From Phycisphaerales bacterium (lineage in GTDB: Bacteria > Planctomycetota > Phycisphaerae > UBA1845 > Fen-1342): a stretch of DNA of 64,000 bases. The position numbers were made by a program, and so were the translations under genes. Where the stretch lies: assembly GCA_016710275.1 (NCBI GenBank), contig JADJXS010000001.1:682001-746000 (forward strand), read 5' to 3'. Position 1 is the stretch's first letter. Every line of letters begins with the position of its first letter. Below, piece by piece: positions 35,485-43,552 of the stretch. Under the pieces are notes generated by a model. The model was not told where the DNA came from and searched no databases. It saw only the letters and a list, made by a program, of their open reading frames with translations.

Positions 35485-36195
35485 TCAGCTCTCGACGCCG
35501 TCGGCCGCCGGCACGCGATAGGCGTATCCCACGCCGCGGATCGTGTGGATCCACCCCGCCGCGCTGCCCAGCTTGCGGCGCAGGGCCGCGACGTGCACGT
35601 CGATCGTCCGCTGCGTCACCGCCACTCCGCTGCCCAGCGCATTGTCGATCAACTGCTCGCGGTCCAGCACCCGCCCGCGCGCCCCCATCAACGTCGCCAG
35701 CATCCGGAATTCGGTCGCGGTCAACTGCACCGCCGCGCCGTCCACCGTCACCTCATGACGCGCGCGGTCCAGCGTGATCGGCCCGACCGAAATCACGTCC
35801 GCGGCCCTGGTTCCGGCCTCCCGCCGCCGCAGCACCGCCGCCACCCGCGCCGTGAGCACCTTCATCGGCGCGGGTTTGCGGACATAGTCATCCGCCCCCA
35901 GCGCGAAACCCACGACCTCGTCGGTCTCCTCGGCCTTGGCCGTCAGCATGATCACCGGAACCGCCGCTGTGCGCGCGTCGCCGCGCAGGCGGATCACCAC
36001 GTCATCGCCGGACATTCCCGGCAGCATGCGATCGAGAATAATCAGGTCGGGCGGGTTGCGGGCCGCTTCCGCCAGCGCGGTATTGCCGTCCCCCACGCGG
36101 CGAACCTTGTACCCCTCGCGGGCGAGGTGGAACTCGATCGCCATCGCGAGTTCCGCCTCATCCTCGACGATCAAGATGCTTCGGTTCGTGCGCAT
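35485..36195 (-). CDS. OmpR/PhoB-family response regulator
   Basis: A 236-residue transcription factor. The receiver (1-120) has the acidic pair in VEDEAELA, phosphorylated Asp in IILDRMLPG, Thr in MLTAKAEE and Lys in VRKPAP. The winged-helix DNA-binding domain follows, with LTATEFRMLATLM and a RTIDVHVAALRRKLG recognition region, ending VGYAYRV. No histidine kinase is adjacent, so it is an orphan here. It is divergent from the prepilin-like gene. Confidence 0.95.
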   Translation of the reverse strand: MRTNRSILIVEDEAELAMAIEFHLAREGYKVRRVGDGNTALAEAARNPPDLIILDRMLPGMSGDDVVIRLRGDARTAAVPVIMLTAKAEETDEVVGFALGADDYVRKPAPMKVLTARVAAVLRRREAGTRAADVISVGPITLDRARHEVTVDGAAVQLTATEFRMLATLMGARGRVLDREQLIDNALGSGVAVTQRTIDVHVAALRRKLGSAAGWIHTIRGVGYAYRVPAADGVES

Positions 36196-36573
36196 CCCGC
36201 TCCCGATCGCTGGAACTCCCGGCGCTGCACCCGGACCGGCGGTCCGGCCCGCTTGCGGATATCGCCCCCAAAGACGCTACCCCCGGAATGTTAACCCTCC
36301 GGCCGCGAAGTGTTAAGAAACCGTCAGCCTCACCGCCTTGGCCCAGCCACACGTCAACCGATACCGCGGTGCACACGGCGGCGACCGAGCGTGTGCCCGC
36401 CGCGCGACTGCGAACGCCGCCGGGCGTCCGCGCTACACGCAATCTTCGCGAAGCGCTCGCCTCTTCATCGCAGAGCGCTGCGAGCATGCCGCCGCAATCG
36501 CTTGTGGCCCGGGGCGCTGATGACGCAGCGCCGATCCTCTCAGGGCCGCCTTCGCCGTCCGGAGAACCCGCGG
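36196..36573. other. Divergent intergenic region, response regulator / prepilin-like gene
   Basis: 378 bp. It carries the regulator's leader and probably promoters in both directions. GTTAAC and GTGTTAAG at about 36289-36318 form an AT-rich patch and might be an operator. No gene is supported. Several open frames run through it, but the ribosome binding site GGAG at 36561 favours ATG 36574. Confidence 0.4.
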
Positions 36574-37494
36574 ATGCCGCAGCTACATTTCCGCACAGCC
36601 GGCCGAAGTGCGTCCGGCTTCACGCTCATCGAGCTGCTCGTCGTCATCGCCGTCATCGCGCTGCTGATCAGCATCCTTCTGCCCGGCCTGCGCGGAGCGC
36701 GCGAGAAGGGCCGCGAGACGGTGTGCGCCGCCAACCTGCGCATGATCGGCGTCGGAATTGCCACCTATGCCGCCGAAAACGGCGATGTGACGTGCAGCGG
36801 CTCGTTCGATCCCGAGGTCGCCGCCGGACGGGACGGCCCGGTGGATCGCGTCGGCTGGATCGCCGACCAGGTCAACGGCCGCTTTTCCGCGCCGAATGAA
36901 CAGCGCTGCCCATCGAACCCGGCCCTCTACAACCAGAAGCTGCGGACGCCGTTCTACACGGAGGCGCAGGCTCGCGACCTGATCGAGCGCGGCTACAACA
37001 GCAATTACACGCAATCGTGGTTCATGGCGCGCAGCGAGTGGCGCCCCGCTTCGAATGACTACAACATGCGCCGCGTTCGAGCGACGCAAGGCCCGTTGAA
37101 GCTCTCGCGATTGACCCGCGTCGCGCCGGCGGTCGTCCCGTTGCTGGCCGATGGGAAGATATCGGACGATGAGCGTGTTCTCGGGCAGCGTTGCGTGGCC
37201 ACGCTGACGGACGGCCCTTTCGGCGGGCCGTACGGGGTGCAGAAATACACGGACTTCGGACCCGCACACGGCTTCGCCAACAAGTTCATTGCCCGCAAAG
37301 AATTAGCGAAACTGCGGGCGAACATGCTCTTTGCGGACGGACACGTAGCAGCGCTGGCCGACCGCGACAATGACGGTGAGTTCGGCATCGACAACACCGT
37401 GGATCCGCCTCGCCAGCGCGATCTGGGCCACGACGTCTTTGACGGCGTGCTGAGCCTGGGCCGTGCATCGGCCGCCGCTTTCGAACTGGAGTAG
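36574..37494 (+). CDS. Prepilin-type secreted protein (H-X9-DG family)
   Basis: A 306-residue type IV pilin-like protein of the kind expanded in planctomycetes. The leader ends in SASGFTLIELLVVIAVIALL, where a prepilin peptidase would cut after Gly and methylate Phe. The hydrophobic helix continues to about residue 35. The C-terminal FADGHVAAL matches the processing-associated H-X9-DG signature. The middle region is a globular head of unknown fold with several Cys. GGAG nine bases upstream supports ATG 36574. The lamin-tail/dockerin gene follows 99 bases later on the same strand. Confidence 0.93.
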   Translation: MPQLHFRTAGRSASGFTLIELLVVIAVIALLISILLPGLRGAREKGRETVCAANLRMIGVGIATYAAENGDVTCSGSFDPEVAAGRDGPVDRVGWIADQVNGRFSAPNEQRCPSNPALYNQKLRTPFYTEAQARDLIERGYNSNYTQSWFMARSEWRPASNDYNMRRVRATQGPLKLSRLTRVAPAVVPLLADGKISDDERVLGQRCVATLTDGPFGGPYGVQKYTDFGPAHGFANKFIARKELAKLRANMLFADGHVAALADRDNDGEFGIDNTVDPPRQRDLGHDVFDGVLSLGRASAAAFELE

Positions 37495-37593
37495 CGCGGC
37501 TGGGGGGATCCGCGGTGACACGCCGCCGCCCCGGCCGTGCTTCAGGAGCCACTGCGCCCGCGGACCGGGCGCGCCAGACAGGGAGACCCCGGG

Positions 37594-39816
37594 ATGAGAA
37601 GCAGCAGAATTGCCGCCGCCATTGCCGCGACGGTTGCGGCCGCGGCGGTCGCGCAGGCCACCGTCTTCATCAACGAGGTGTTCATTAATCCGCCCGGCTC
37701 GCTCGACGACACGCGCGAGTTCATTGAGCTGTACGGCACCCCCGGCAAGAAGCTTGACGGCTATGCCATCGCGTTTCTCAACGGCTCGCAGCAGAAGTAC
37801 TACCCGCTGGGCAGCATCACGCCGTCCAGCGTCCCGGCGGTGATCCCCGAGATCGACGAGTTCTATGTTCTCGACGGCCTGACGCTGGGCGCAAACGGCC
37901 TGCTGCTGATCGGCAACGGCACCGCCGCCAGCTATCCGAACCTGCTGCCGCACACGAACTTCGCGCAGACGTTTTCCCTCTACAACGGTCCCTACGACAC
38001 GCCGGGCAACATTCAGAACGACGGATCGAACACGATCGTGCTGGTGCGGAATCGGCCGGGGGCCAAGTCGATCGGCGACCCCGACTGGCGCTGGGCCAAG
38101 GACGTCAAGCACGACTACGAGCTGATTACGCCCGCCGTGGATCCGCAGACCATGCTGAACGTGGATCAGTTCGGTGACGGCGATTGTGATGACGGCGGGC
38201 CGGACGGACTGGGCGGTACGCAGTTCGACATGCGCGGCCGCTCCACGGTCTCAATTCTCGATGACCTGGAAGTCGTGGATGAAGTGAGCTACGAGCATGA
38301 TCGCGGATGGGAGTATGACTTCGACGGCCGGCAGGTCGACGTCGGCAGCGGCGACGCGTTTTATCCGCAGCGGCGCGTTCATGCGCTCGACGATCCCGAG
38401 GGCTACAACCCCGATGCCCTGACGCGCGTGGACTACCGCACCAGCGGGCCGGGCTGGCCCCCGCATCCGGGCAGCACCGGCGACGGCCCGGGCGGAAACA
38501 ACTGGCAGGACACCGCCACCGAGCAGTGGATCCGCGGGGACACGGTGCAGGGCACCGTCAGCGGCGAGCCCGCGCCGCAGTTCTTCTACAGCAACGCCGC
38601 CAACCCGGCCAACACGCCGCAGCCCTACGCCACGAACGTGCCGAAGTGGCTCAACGACGGCGCTGCGCCGGATTACAACTTCACCGCGTCCAACACCTAC
38701 CGGTTCATGTCCGGGCGCATCAATCCGCTGGCGATCCCCTTCATTCCGGGGGACGTGAATCGCGACGGCGTGTGCGACGACGACGACATCGCCCGGCTGG
38801 CCGCCGTCTTCGGCGATGACAACTGGGTTTTCTCCAACTCCTGGCCGACGGCCGCGGAAACCAACTTCGGCGACCCGGCGGCGCAGACCCGGCCGTGGGA
38901 TGTGGATGCGACCGGCGACCACGGCATCGAGTGCAGCGATCTGCAATGGGTGCTGAACTTCCGCGGCAACACGAACGGGCAGATCGTCGGCCGCACATAC
39001 GAGAGCACCACCCCGGCGGCCGTGGGCGTCACGCTGAACTCCAACGCGGGCGTCGTCTGCGCGCTCTCCAAGGCGGCTACTGTCAGCGGCGGACGGCCGC
39101 TGAACGGCGTGTTCGTCGGCGACACGATCACCGTGCTGGTTCGGGGGCAGGTCACAGCCGGCGCGAACCTGCTGGCCGGCCAGGAAAACGGCGTCATGCA
39201 GTTTGTTCATGACGTCGCGATCAGCACCGGCGGCGTCGTGCGGGTGACCGGCGTCGCCGCGGCGGGCGCGTTCGTGACGACCCGCGCAGCGCTTGAGTCC
39301 CCGCAGGGCGTCGCCGGCGATCTGGGCATCCAGCGCGTCAACGGCCACTCAACGGCGTTTGGCAACGGACTGGCCGCTGCCTCTGATCTCTACGTCGTCA
39401 CGCTGGAGGCGCTGGCTCCCGGCACGACGGCACTGTCGATTGCACCATCGGCGACGGCGAAGTTCGCGGCTTCGACGCCGCTGGGCGTGAAGGTGGGTCA
39501 CACGTTGTCCAACGGGGATCCGGCCGCCGCGACCTACCCCGCGCCGCTGGCGATGACCGTGGTGACGGGCTGCCTGGCGGGGGATGCGAACTGCGACGGC
39601 TCGGTGAACAACTTCGACATCGATCCGTTCGTGGTGGGATTGCTGAACTCGGGCGACCCCACGCCGCCGTCGGGCTATGCGCCCGGCGCGGACTGCTGGG
39701 CGCAGCGCGGCTGCTGGGGCGACGTCAGCGGCGACAGCCTGTTCAATAACTTTGACATTGATCCATTCGTGGCCTGCATCGTCTCTTCGCCCGCGCCGGG
39801 CGCTCCGTGTCCGTAA
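37594..39816 (+). CDS. Secreted lamin-tail-domain protein with dockerin-like repeats
   Basis: A 740-residue exported protein. The signal peptide (IAAAIAATVAAAAVAQA) is followed at once by a lamin-tail domain (VFINEVFINPPGSLDDTREF, FIELYGTPGKKLDGYAI). EF-hand-type Ca-binding dockerin motifs lie in the middle (GDVNRDGVCDDDDIARLAA and DVDATGDHGIECSDLQW) and at the C-terminus (GDANCDGSVNNFDIDPFV and GDVSGDSLFNNFDIDPFV). Between them is a beta-rich, possibly cohesin-like region. GGGAGA precedes ATG 37594. No catalytic motif is seen, so it is probably structural or a scaffold at the cell surface. Confidence 0.92.
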   Translation: MRSSRIAAAIAATVAAAAVAQATVFINEVFINPPGSLDDTREFIELYGTPGKKLDGYAIAFLNGSQQKYYPLGSITPSSVPAVIPEIDEFYVLDGLTLGANGLLLIGNGTAASYPNLLPHTNFAQTFSLYNGPYDTPGNIQNDGSNTIVLVRNRPGAKSIGDPDWRWAKDVKHDYELITPAVDPQTMLNVDQFGDGDCDDGGPDGLGGTQFDMRGRSTVSILDDLEVVDEVSYEHDRGWEYDFDGRQVDVGSGDAFYPQRRVHALDDPEGYNPDALTRVDYRTSGPGWPPHPGSTGDGPGGNNWQDTATEQWIRGDTVQGTVSGEPAPQFFYSNAANPANTPQPYATNVPKWLNDGAAPDYNFTASNTYRFMSGRINPLAIPFIPGDVNRDGVCDDDDIARLAAVFGDDNWVFSNSWPTAAETNFGDPAAQTRPWDVDATGDHGIECSDLQWVLNFRGNTNGQIVGRTYESTTPAAVGVTLNSNAGVVCALSKAATVSGGRPLNGVFVGDTITVLVRGQVTAGANLLAGQENGVMQFVHDVAISTGGVVRVTGVAAAGAFVTTRAALESPQGVAGDLGIQRVNGHSTAFGNGLAAASDLYVVTLEALAPGTTALSIAPSATAKFAASTPLGVKVGHTLSNGDPAAATYPAPLAMTVVTGCLAGDANCDGSVNNFDIDPFVVGLLNSGDPTPPSGYAPGADCWAQRGCWGDVSGDSLFNNFDIDPFVACIVSSPAPGAPCP

Positions 39817-40002
39817 CGAGCGTGCGATTGACCTGAGAGAACACGGGACGGGCGGAGTCGCTGACAGCCGGCGGCCCCGCCCGTTGCGTCGTCGGCCTGT
39901 TGCCGGGGTCCAAGAAACTGCGCGAGTGCGACTAACGTCCGCGCGCCGCGGCTGTCCACCTGCAACGGCGAGTCGAACGTACAACCCACAACGGAGCGAA
40001 CA

Positions 40003-40272
40003 ATGAAATCCATGCAGATGCGGCGCAGTGCGCGGGGAACGGGCCGGCTGACGGCGGTGGTGCTGGCCGGACTGACGTTGGCACAGGCCGGCGGCTGCGT
40101 GGCGGTGTCGGCCCGACACACCAGCGTCGGCACGCGAGCCGCGGTGGCTCTCAACGGCCGCGTGTACCTGGTGGACACTCGTACCGGCAACGCGGAGTAC
40201 ATCGACGTGTCGCAGGCACGCCCGTTTGACGCGGAATGCGAGCAGAGCGAAACGCGGAGTGGTTCGCGGTAG
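40003..40272 (+). CDS. Small lipoprotein
   Basis: An 89-residue protein with a basic start, a hydrophobic stretch and lipobox LAQAGGC, so it should be lipid-anchored. The remaining 55 residues contain RAAVALNGRVYLVDTRTGNA and a polar tail. GGAG precedes ATG 40003 by seven bases. Function unknown. A tandem repeat begins right at its stop codon. Confidence 0.75.
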   Translation: MKSMQMRRSARGTGRLTAVVLAGLTLAQAGGCVAVSARHTSVGTRAAVALNGRVYLVDTRTGNAEYIDVSQARPFDAECEQSETRSGSR

Positions 40273-40480
40273 GGCGGGCGGCGGTCAGGACAGGGGAAGC
40301 GCGGGCGGCGCTTTGCGCGTGCTTACGCGGAGCGCGGGCTGCGCTCGTCGTGCATGCGTACGCGGAGCGGCGCGCGGGCGGCGGTCAGGACAGGGGATGC
40401 GCGGGCGGCGCTTTGCGCGCGTGCTTACGCGGAGTAGCGTGCGGGCTGTGCTCATCGTGCATGCTTACGCGGAGTACCGC
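40273..40480. repeat. GC-rich tandem repeat, two units of about 100 bp
   Basis: GCGGTCAGGACAGGGG at 40281 recurs at 40381, each followed by (A/T)GCGCGGGCGGCGCTTTGCGCG. Within each unit the motif (C/G)TTACGCGGAG or GTACGCGGAG appears twice, giving a weaker 50-bp sub-period (four copies in all). It fills the gap between the small lipoprotein and the convergent oxidoreductase gene. Unit length differs by about two bases. Confidence 0.85.
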
Positions 40481-40539
40481 GAAAGCATGCCACCCGCAAT
40501 GCCACCCGCAACGCAATCCGTCGGGTGGATCGCGCGGCG

Positions 40540-41898
40540 TCAGACGCGGAAATCTGATTCGGCGAACTCGACGCGGCAGCCCTTTTCGACCGCCTCATTG
40601 GCCCGCAGCACGGACACGCAGGTCTCGTAGGCCACGTCGGCCGGGCAGGTGAGCTGCGCGGTTCCGCGCACCGCGTCGAAGAAATTTTCCAGGTGGAGCT
40701 GGTGGATGTCCTTCTGGCTCTGCTCCAGCAGCGCCTGCGCCTCGGGCGTCTTCTGCCCGTCGGCGCTGAGCGTCTCGCCGATCTTGAGGGTGATGGCTTC
40801 GCGGTCCATCGACTCGATCTTCTCCGACTCGTTCTCCCACTCGCGGCGCTTGGCGTGCACCTCGCGCCAGAACTGCCCCTTCTTGGGATCCTCGGAGATG
40901 ATCATCGAGCCTTCATCCCCCATGAACTGCTCGTAGTAGCCGCCGTGGCTGGTCGTGTTGAGCACCTGGTAGGCTGCCCGCACGATTCCGCCGGGGGTCT
41001 GGTACTCGTAGATCGCGATAACGTTGTCGTACCACTCGCGGCCCTTGCCGGCCCACTCGCCGGCGTTGTAGTAATCCAGCCCGCCGCTGGCCATGACGCT
41101 GCGCGGGTTGCAGCGCAGCACCCAACTGAACACGTCCACCTGGTGCGAGCCGAGATCGGCCATCGCGCCGCCGCTGTACTTGCGGAACCAGCGCCAATTG
41201 GCAAAGCGATCCATCGAGTCGTAGCCGTATTTCGCGAGCGTGGCGCTGTCCAGCTCCTCCCCCTTGGGCCAGCCGATCTCGTACAGCCGCGCGCGGTTCC
41301 ACTGGCCGTAGCAGTGCGTGATGCGCCCCAGGACGCGATCGTTCTCGATCAGCTTGAGGGCGTGCGTGTAGCGCGGATTGCTGCGCCGCTGATGGCCGAT
41401 CTGCAGCAGCTTCTTCGTCTCGCGGGCCGCCAGCACCATCTGCCGCGCGCCCTCGAGCGTGTTGCTCATCTCCTTTTCGCAGTACACGTGCAACCCCGCC
41501 TTGAGGCAGGCCACCGACTGTTCGGCGTGCACCCAGTCGGGTGTCGCGATGATGACCGCGTTCAGCGACTTCTCGCGCTCCAGCATCTCGCGGTAGTCGC
41601 CGTAGACGTTCACCGGCTGGTCATACTTCTTGAGGATGTTGGCCGCGTAGCGCTGCGCGTAGGGCCAGATGTCCGCCACCGCCACGAAGCGAATCCCCGG
41701 GATCTTCAGCGATTTGAGAAGCAGGTTCCGGCCCTGGCTGCCGGGGCCGATGATCGCGACGGCCAGCTCGTCCGGCTTCTTCGAACCGGCCGCAGCGTCC
41801 TGGGCCGCGGCCGCACTTTGCCCGGCGAGAACCAGGCCGGCGCCGGCCGCAGCGGCGGATTGCACGAACTGCCGACGGGTGATCGATTCATTTCGCAT
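40540..41898 (-). CDS. Tat-exported Gfo/Idh/MocA-family oxidoreductase
   Basis: A 452-residue NAD(P)-dependent sugar or polyol dehydrogenase-like protein. ATG 41898 is fixed by GGAG seven bases upstream. The N-terminus (ESITRRQFVQSAAAAGAGLV) is a twin-arginine signal. The Rossmann motif is AIIGPGSQGRNLL, the conserved EKP-type active-site triad is represented by YCEKEMS, and the dimer-interface region holds GQWNRARLYE and GGAMADLGSHQVDVF. Many planctomycetes have large sets of such exported oxidoreductases, generally of unknown substrate. It diverges from the HlyD/PilZ operon. Confidence 0.93.
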   Translation of the reverse strand: MRNESITRRQFVQSAAAAGAGLVLAGQSAAAAQDAAAGSKKPDELAVAIIGPGSQGRNLLLKSLKIPGIRFVAVADIWPYAQRYAANILKKYDQPVNVYGDYREMLEREKSLNAVIIATPDWVHAEQSVACLKAGLHVYCEKEMSNTLEGARQMVLAARETKKLLQIGHQRRSNPRYTHALKLIENDRVLGRITHCYGQWNRARLYEIGWPKGEELDSATLAKYGYDSMDRFANWRWFRKYSGGAMADLGSHQVDVFSWVLRCNPRSVMASGGLDYYNAGEWAGKGREWYDNVIAIYEYQTPGGIVRAAYQVLNTTSHGGYYEQFMGDEGSMIISEDPKKGQFWREVHAKRREWENESEKIESMDREAITLKIGETLSADGQKTPEAQALLEQSQKDIHQLHLENFFDAVRGTAQLTCPADVAYETCVSVLRANEAVEKGCRVEFAESDFRV

Positions 41899-42133
41899 GG
41901 CAAAGCTCCGGTAATGACCGGATTGTAGCCGCGAGAGCGTCATCCGGGCCGATGGACACAGGCGCGGCCGCGCCGTGTGCCGCCAATATCGGACGCCGGG
42001 TGAAGGGGAGCTTGAAGAAGCTCCCCCCGACGCGCGCCGATACCGTGAAAGGCAAGTGCCCCTTTGTTTGCGCGCACCGCCTCGGGTGGCGGCGGCGTTT
42101 CGAAGGGGCGGTGAGCGATCGGAGGGGCAGTCC

Positions 42134-43090
42134 GTGAGCCTTCTGAGTCCCATGACGTCGCGCCGCCGCCGGTCCGGGCCGGTCCTGATCGCCGTTGTCG
42201 GTGCGATTGTGCTGCTGCCGCTGCAACAGTCGGTGGCCGACGGCACGTCCGTGTCACCGGCCATGCCGGTGCGCGCGACCGCGGACGTGCTGGCGTTCAC
42301 GGCTCCGATCCGCACGGCGTCGATCGCGGCAACGACCACCGGCCGCATCATCGAGGTGGCCTGCGAGGAGGGGCGCGAGGTGCGGGCCGGCGACCTGCTG
42401 ATCCGCATGGACGACGCCGTGCAGCGATCCCGTACCGAGTTTGCGCGGCTGCGGGCCGAGTCCACGCTGGAGATTGAGTTGGCGCGGGTTCGGCACGGAC
42501 GGGCGATCGAGGAGCTGGCGCGGCTGGAGGGGATTCCCTCGCAGGTGCGCCCCAGTGCGCATGAGCTGAGCCAGGCGCGTGCGGCGGTGGAGGAAGCGCG
42601 GCTGGCGGTGGCGCTGGCGGAGCGCGACCGGCGGATGGCGGTCGCCGATCATGAGACGCAGCAGCGGCTGCTTGAGGAGCACCAGATCCGAGCGCCGTTT
42701 GACGGATACGTGTCGCGGCGGATGGCCGAGGTGGGGGACACGATCGAGGCCGATCGCCCGGTGCTCACGCTGGTGCAGTTGAATCCGCTGATTGTCTCCT
42801 GTGATTGTCCGATCGCCGCGGCGGCGGGTCTGCGCGCTGGGCAGCGCGTCCTGCTGAATCCGCAGGATGAGGGGTTCGGACCGCGCGAAGCCGTCGTGCG
42901 CTGGGTCAGTCGCGTCGCGGAGGCGGGTTCGCAGACGGTTCGGGTGCGGATCGAGATTCCGAATCAGGACGGCGCGTGGATCGCCGGGCTGAAGGTGCGC
43001 GTCGATTTCGGGAGGGCCGCGCTGGCCGCCGCCGGCGCCGGCGATGGAGCGATGGAACCGCTGCAATCGGGGCGCAGCGCGCAGGAGTAA
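42134..43090 (+). CDS. HlyD/RND-type periplasmic adaptor, first gene of the M50 operon
   Basis: A 318-residue membrane-fusion protein. GTG 42134 is favoured by GGAGGGG eight bases upstream; ATG 42152 is the alternative. An N-terminal signal anchor (GPVLIAVVGAIVLLPL) is followed by a split biotinyl-lipoyl domain: GRIIEVACEEGREVRAGDLL before the coiled coil and HQIRAPFDGYVSRRMAEVGD after it. A beta-barrel domain completes it. No RND pump, ABC protein or TolC lies nearby; the partner is presumably the M50 membrane protein three genes on. Stop to next start is six bases. Confidence 0.9.
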   Translation: MSLLSPMTSRRRRSGPVLIAVVGAIVLLPLQQSVADGTSVSPAMPVRATADVLAFTAPIRTASIAATTTGRIIEVACEEGREVRAGDLLIRMDDAVQRSRTEFARLRAESTLEIELARVRHGRAIEELARLEGIPSQVRPSAHELSQARAAVEEARLAVALAERDRRMAVADHETQQRLLEEHQIRAPFDGYVSRRMAEVGDTIEADRPVLTLVQLNPLIVSCDCPIAAAAGLRAGQRVLLNPQDEGFGPREAVVRWVSRVAEAGSQTVRVRIEIPNQDGAWIAGLKVRVDFGRAALAAAGAGDGAMEPLQSGRSAQE

Positions 43091-43096
43091 CCGCCG

Positions 43097-43519
43097 ATGT
43101 TTGACCCGTTCCGTGAGCCGGAAGCGCTCGACGACGCGCAGGCGTTTGACGTGCTGAGCGAGCTGGAAAAAAACACGCCGGACGAGATCCGCCGGCAGCG
43201 GGCGCACTTCCGGCTTTCGATCAAGGCGCGCGTCACGATCAGCTCCGCGAACGCGAGCGAAGCGCTCAAGTTCCGGGTGCAGTGCGTGACGGGCGATCTG
43301 TCGAACGGCGGATGCCGCATTCTGTCGCCGGTGCCGCTGCGCGTCGGCGACGTGTATCGGCTCGATTTCGACCGCGAGCAACTGCCGTTGCCGCTGACTT
43401 TCGCGCGCTGCCTGCGCTGCAGCCTGGTGCGCGAGGACGCCTTCGAGTGCGGGTTCACGTTCTTTGCCCCGGTGACGCTGCCCGAGGAAGCCGCCCGAAG
43501 CGCCGAGTCGCTCGTATAG
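43097..43519 (+). CDS. PilZ-domain protein, likely cyclic-di-GMP receptor
   Basis: A 140-residue PilZ protein. The binding signature is nearly complete: RRQRAHFRLS supplies the RxxxR segment and GDLSNGGCRIL the [DN]xSxxG segment. A 30-residue N-terminal helix comes first. GGAG precedes the ATG by nine bases, overlapping the end of the HlyD gene. Sitting inside the export operon, it would give the machine a second-messenger input. Confidence 0.9.
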   Translation: MFDPFREPEALDDAQAFDVLSELEKNTPDEIRRQRAHFRLSIKARVTISSANASEALKFRVQCVTGDLSNGGCRILSPVPLRVGDVYRLDFDREQLPLPLTFARCLRCSLVREDAFECGFTFFAPVTLPEEAARSAESLV

Positions 43520-43552
43520 CCGCCGCCGAATCGCATCCGAGGGAGACGCCGG

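Noticed and set aside
32267..36195. Larger defence island around the R-M cassette
   Set aside because: Flanks are the ribosomal operon and an ordinary response regulator; no further defence families were seen.
40273..40480. CRISPR array
   Set aside because: The units are 100-bp tandem copies with no unique spacers, and no cas gene is in the window.
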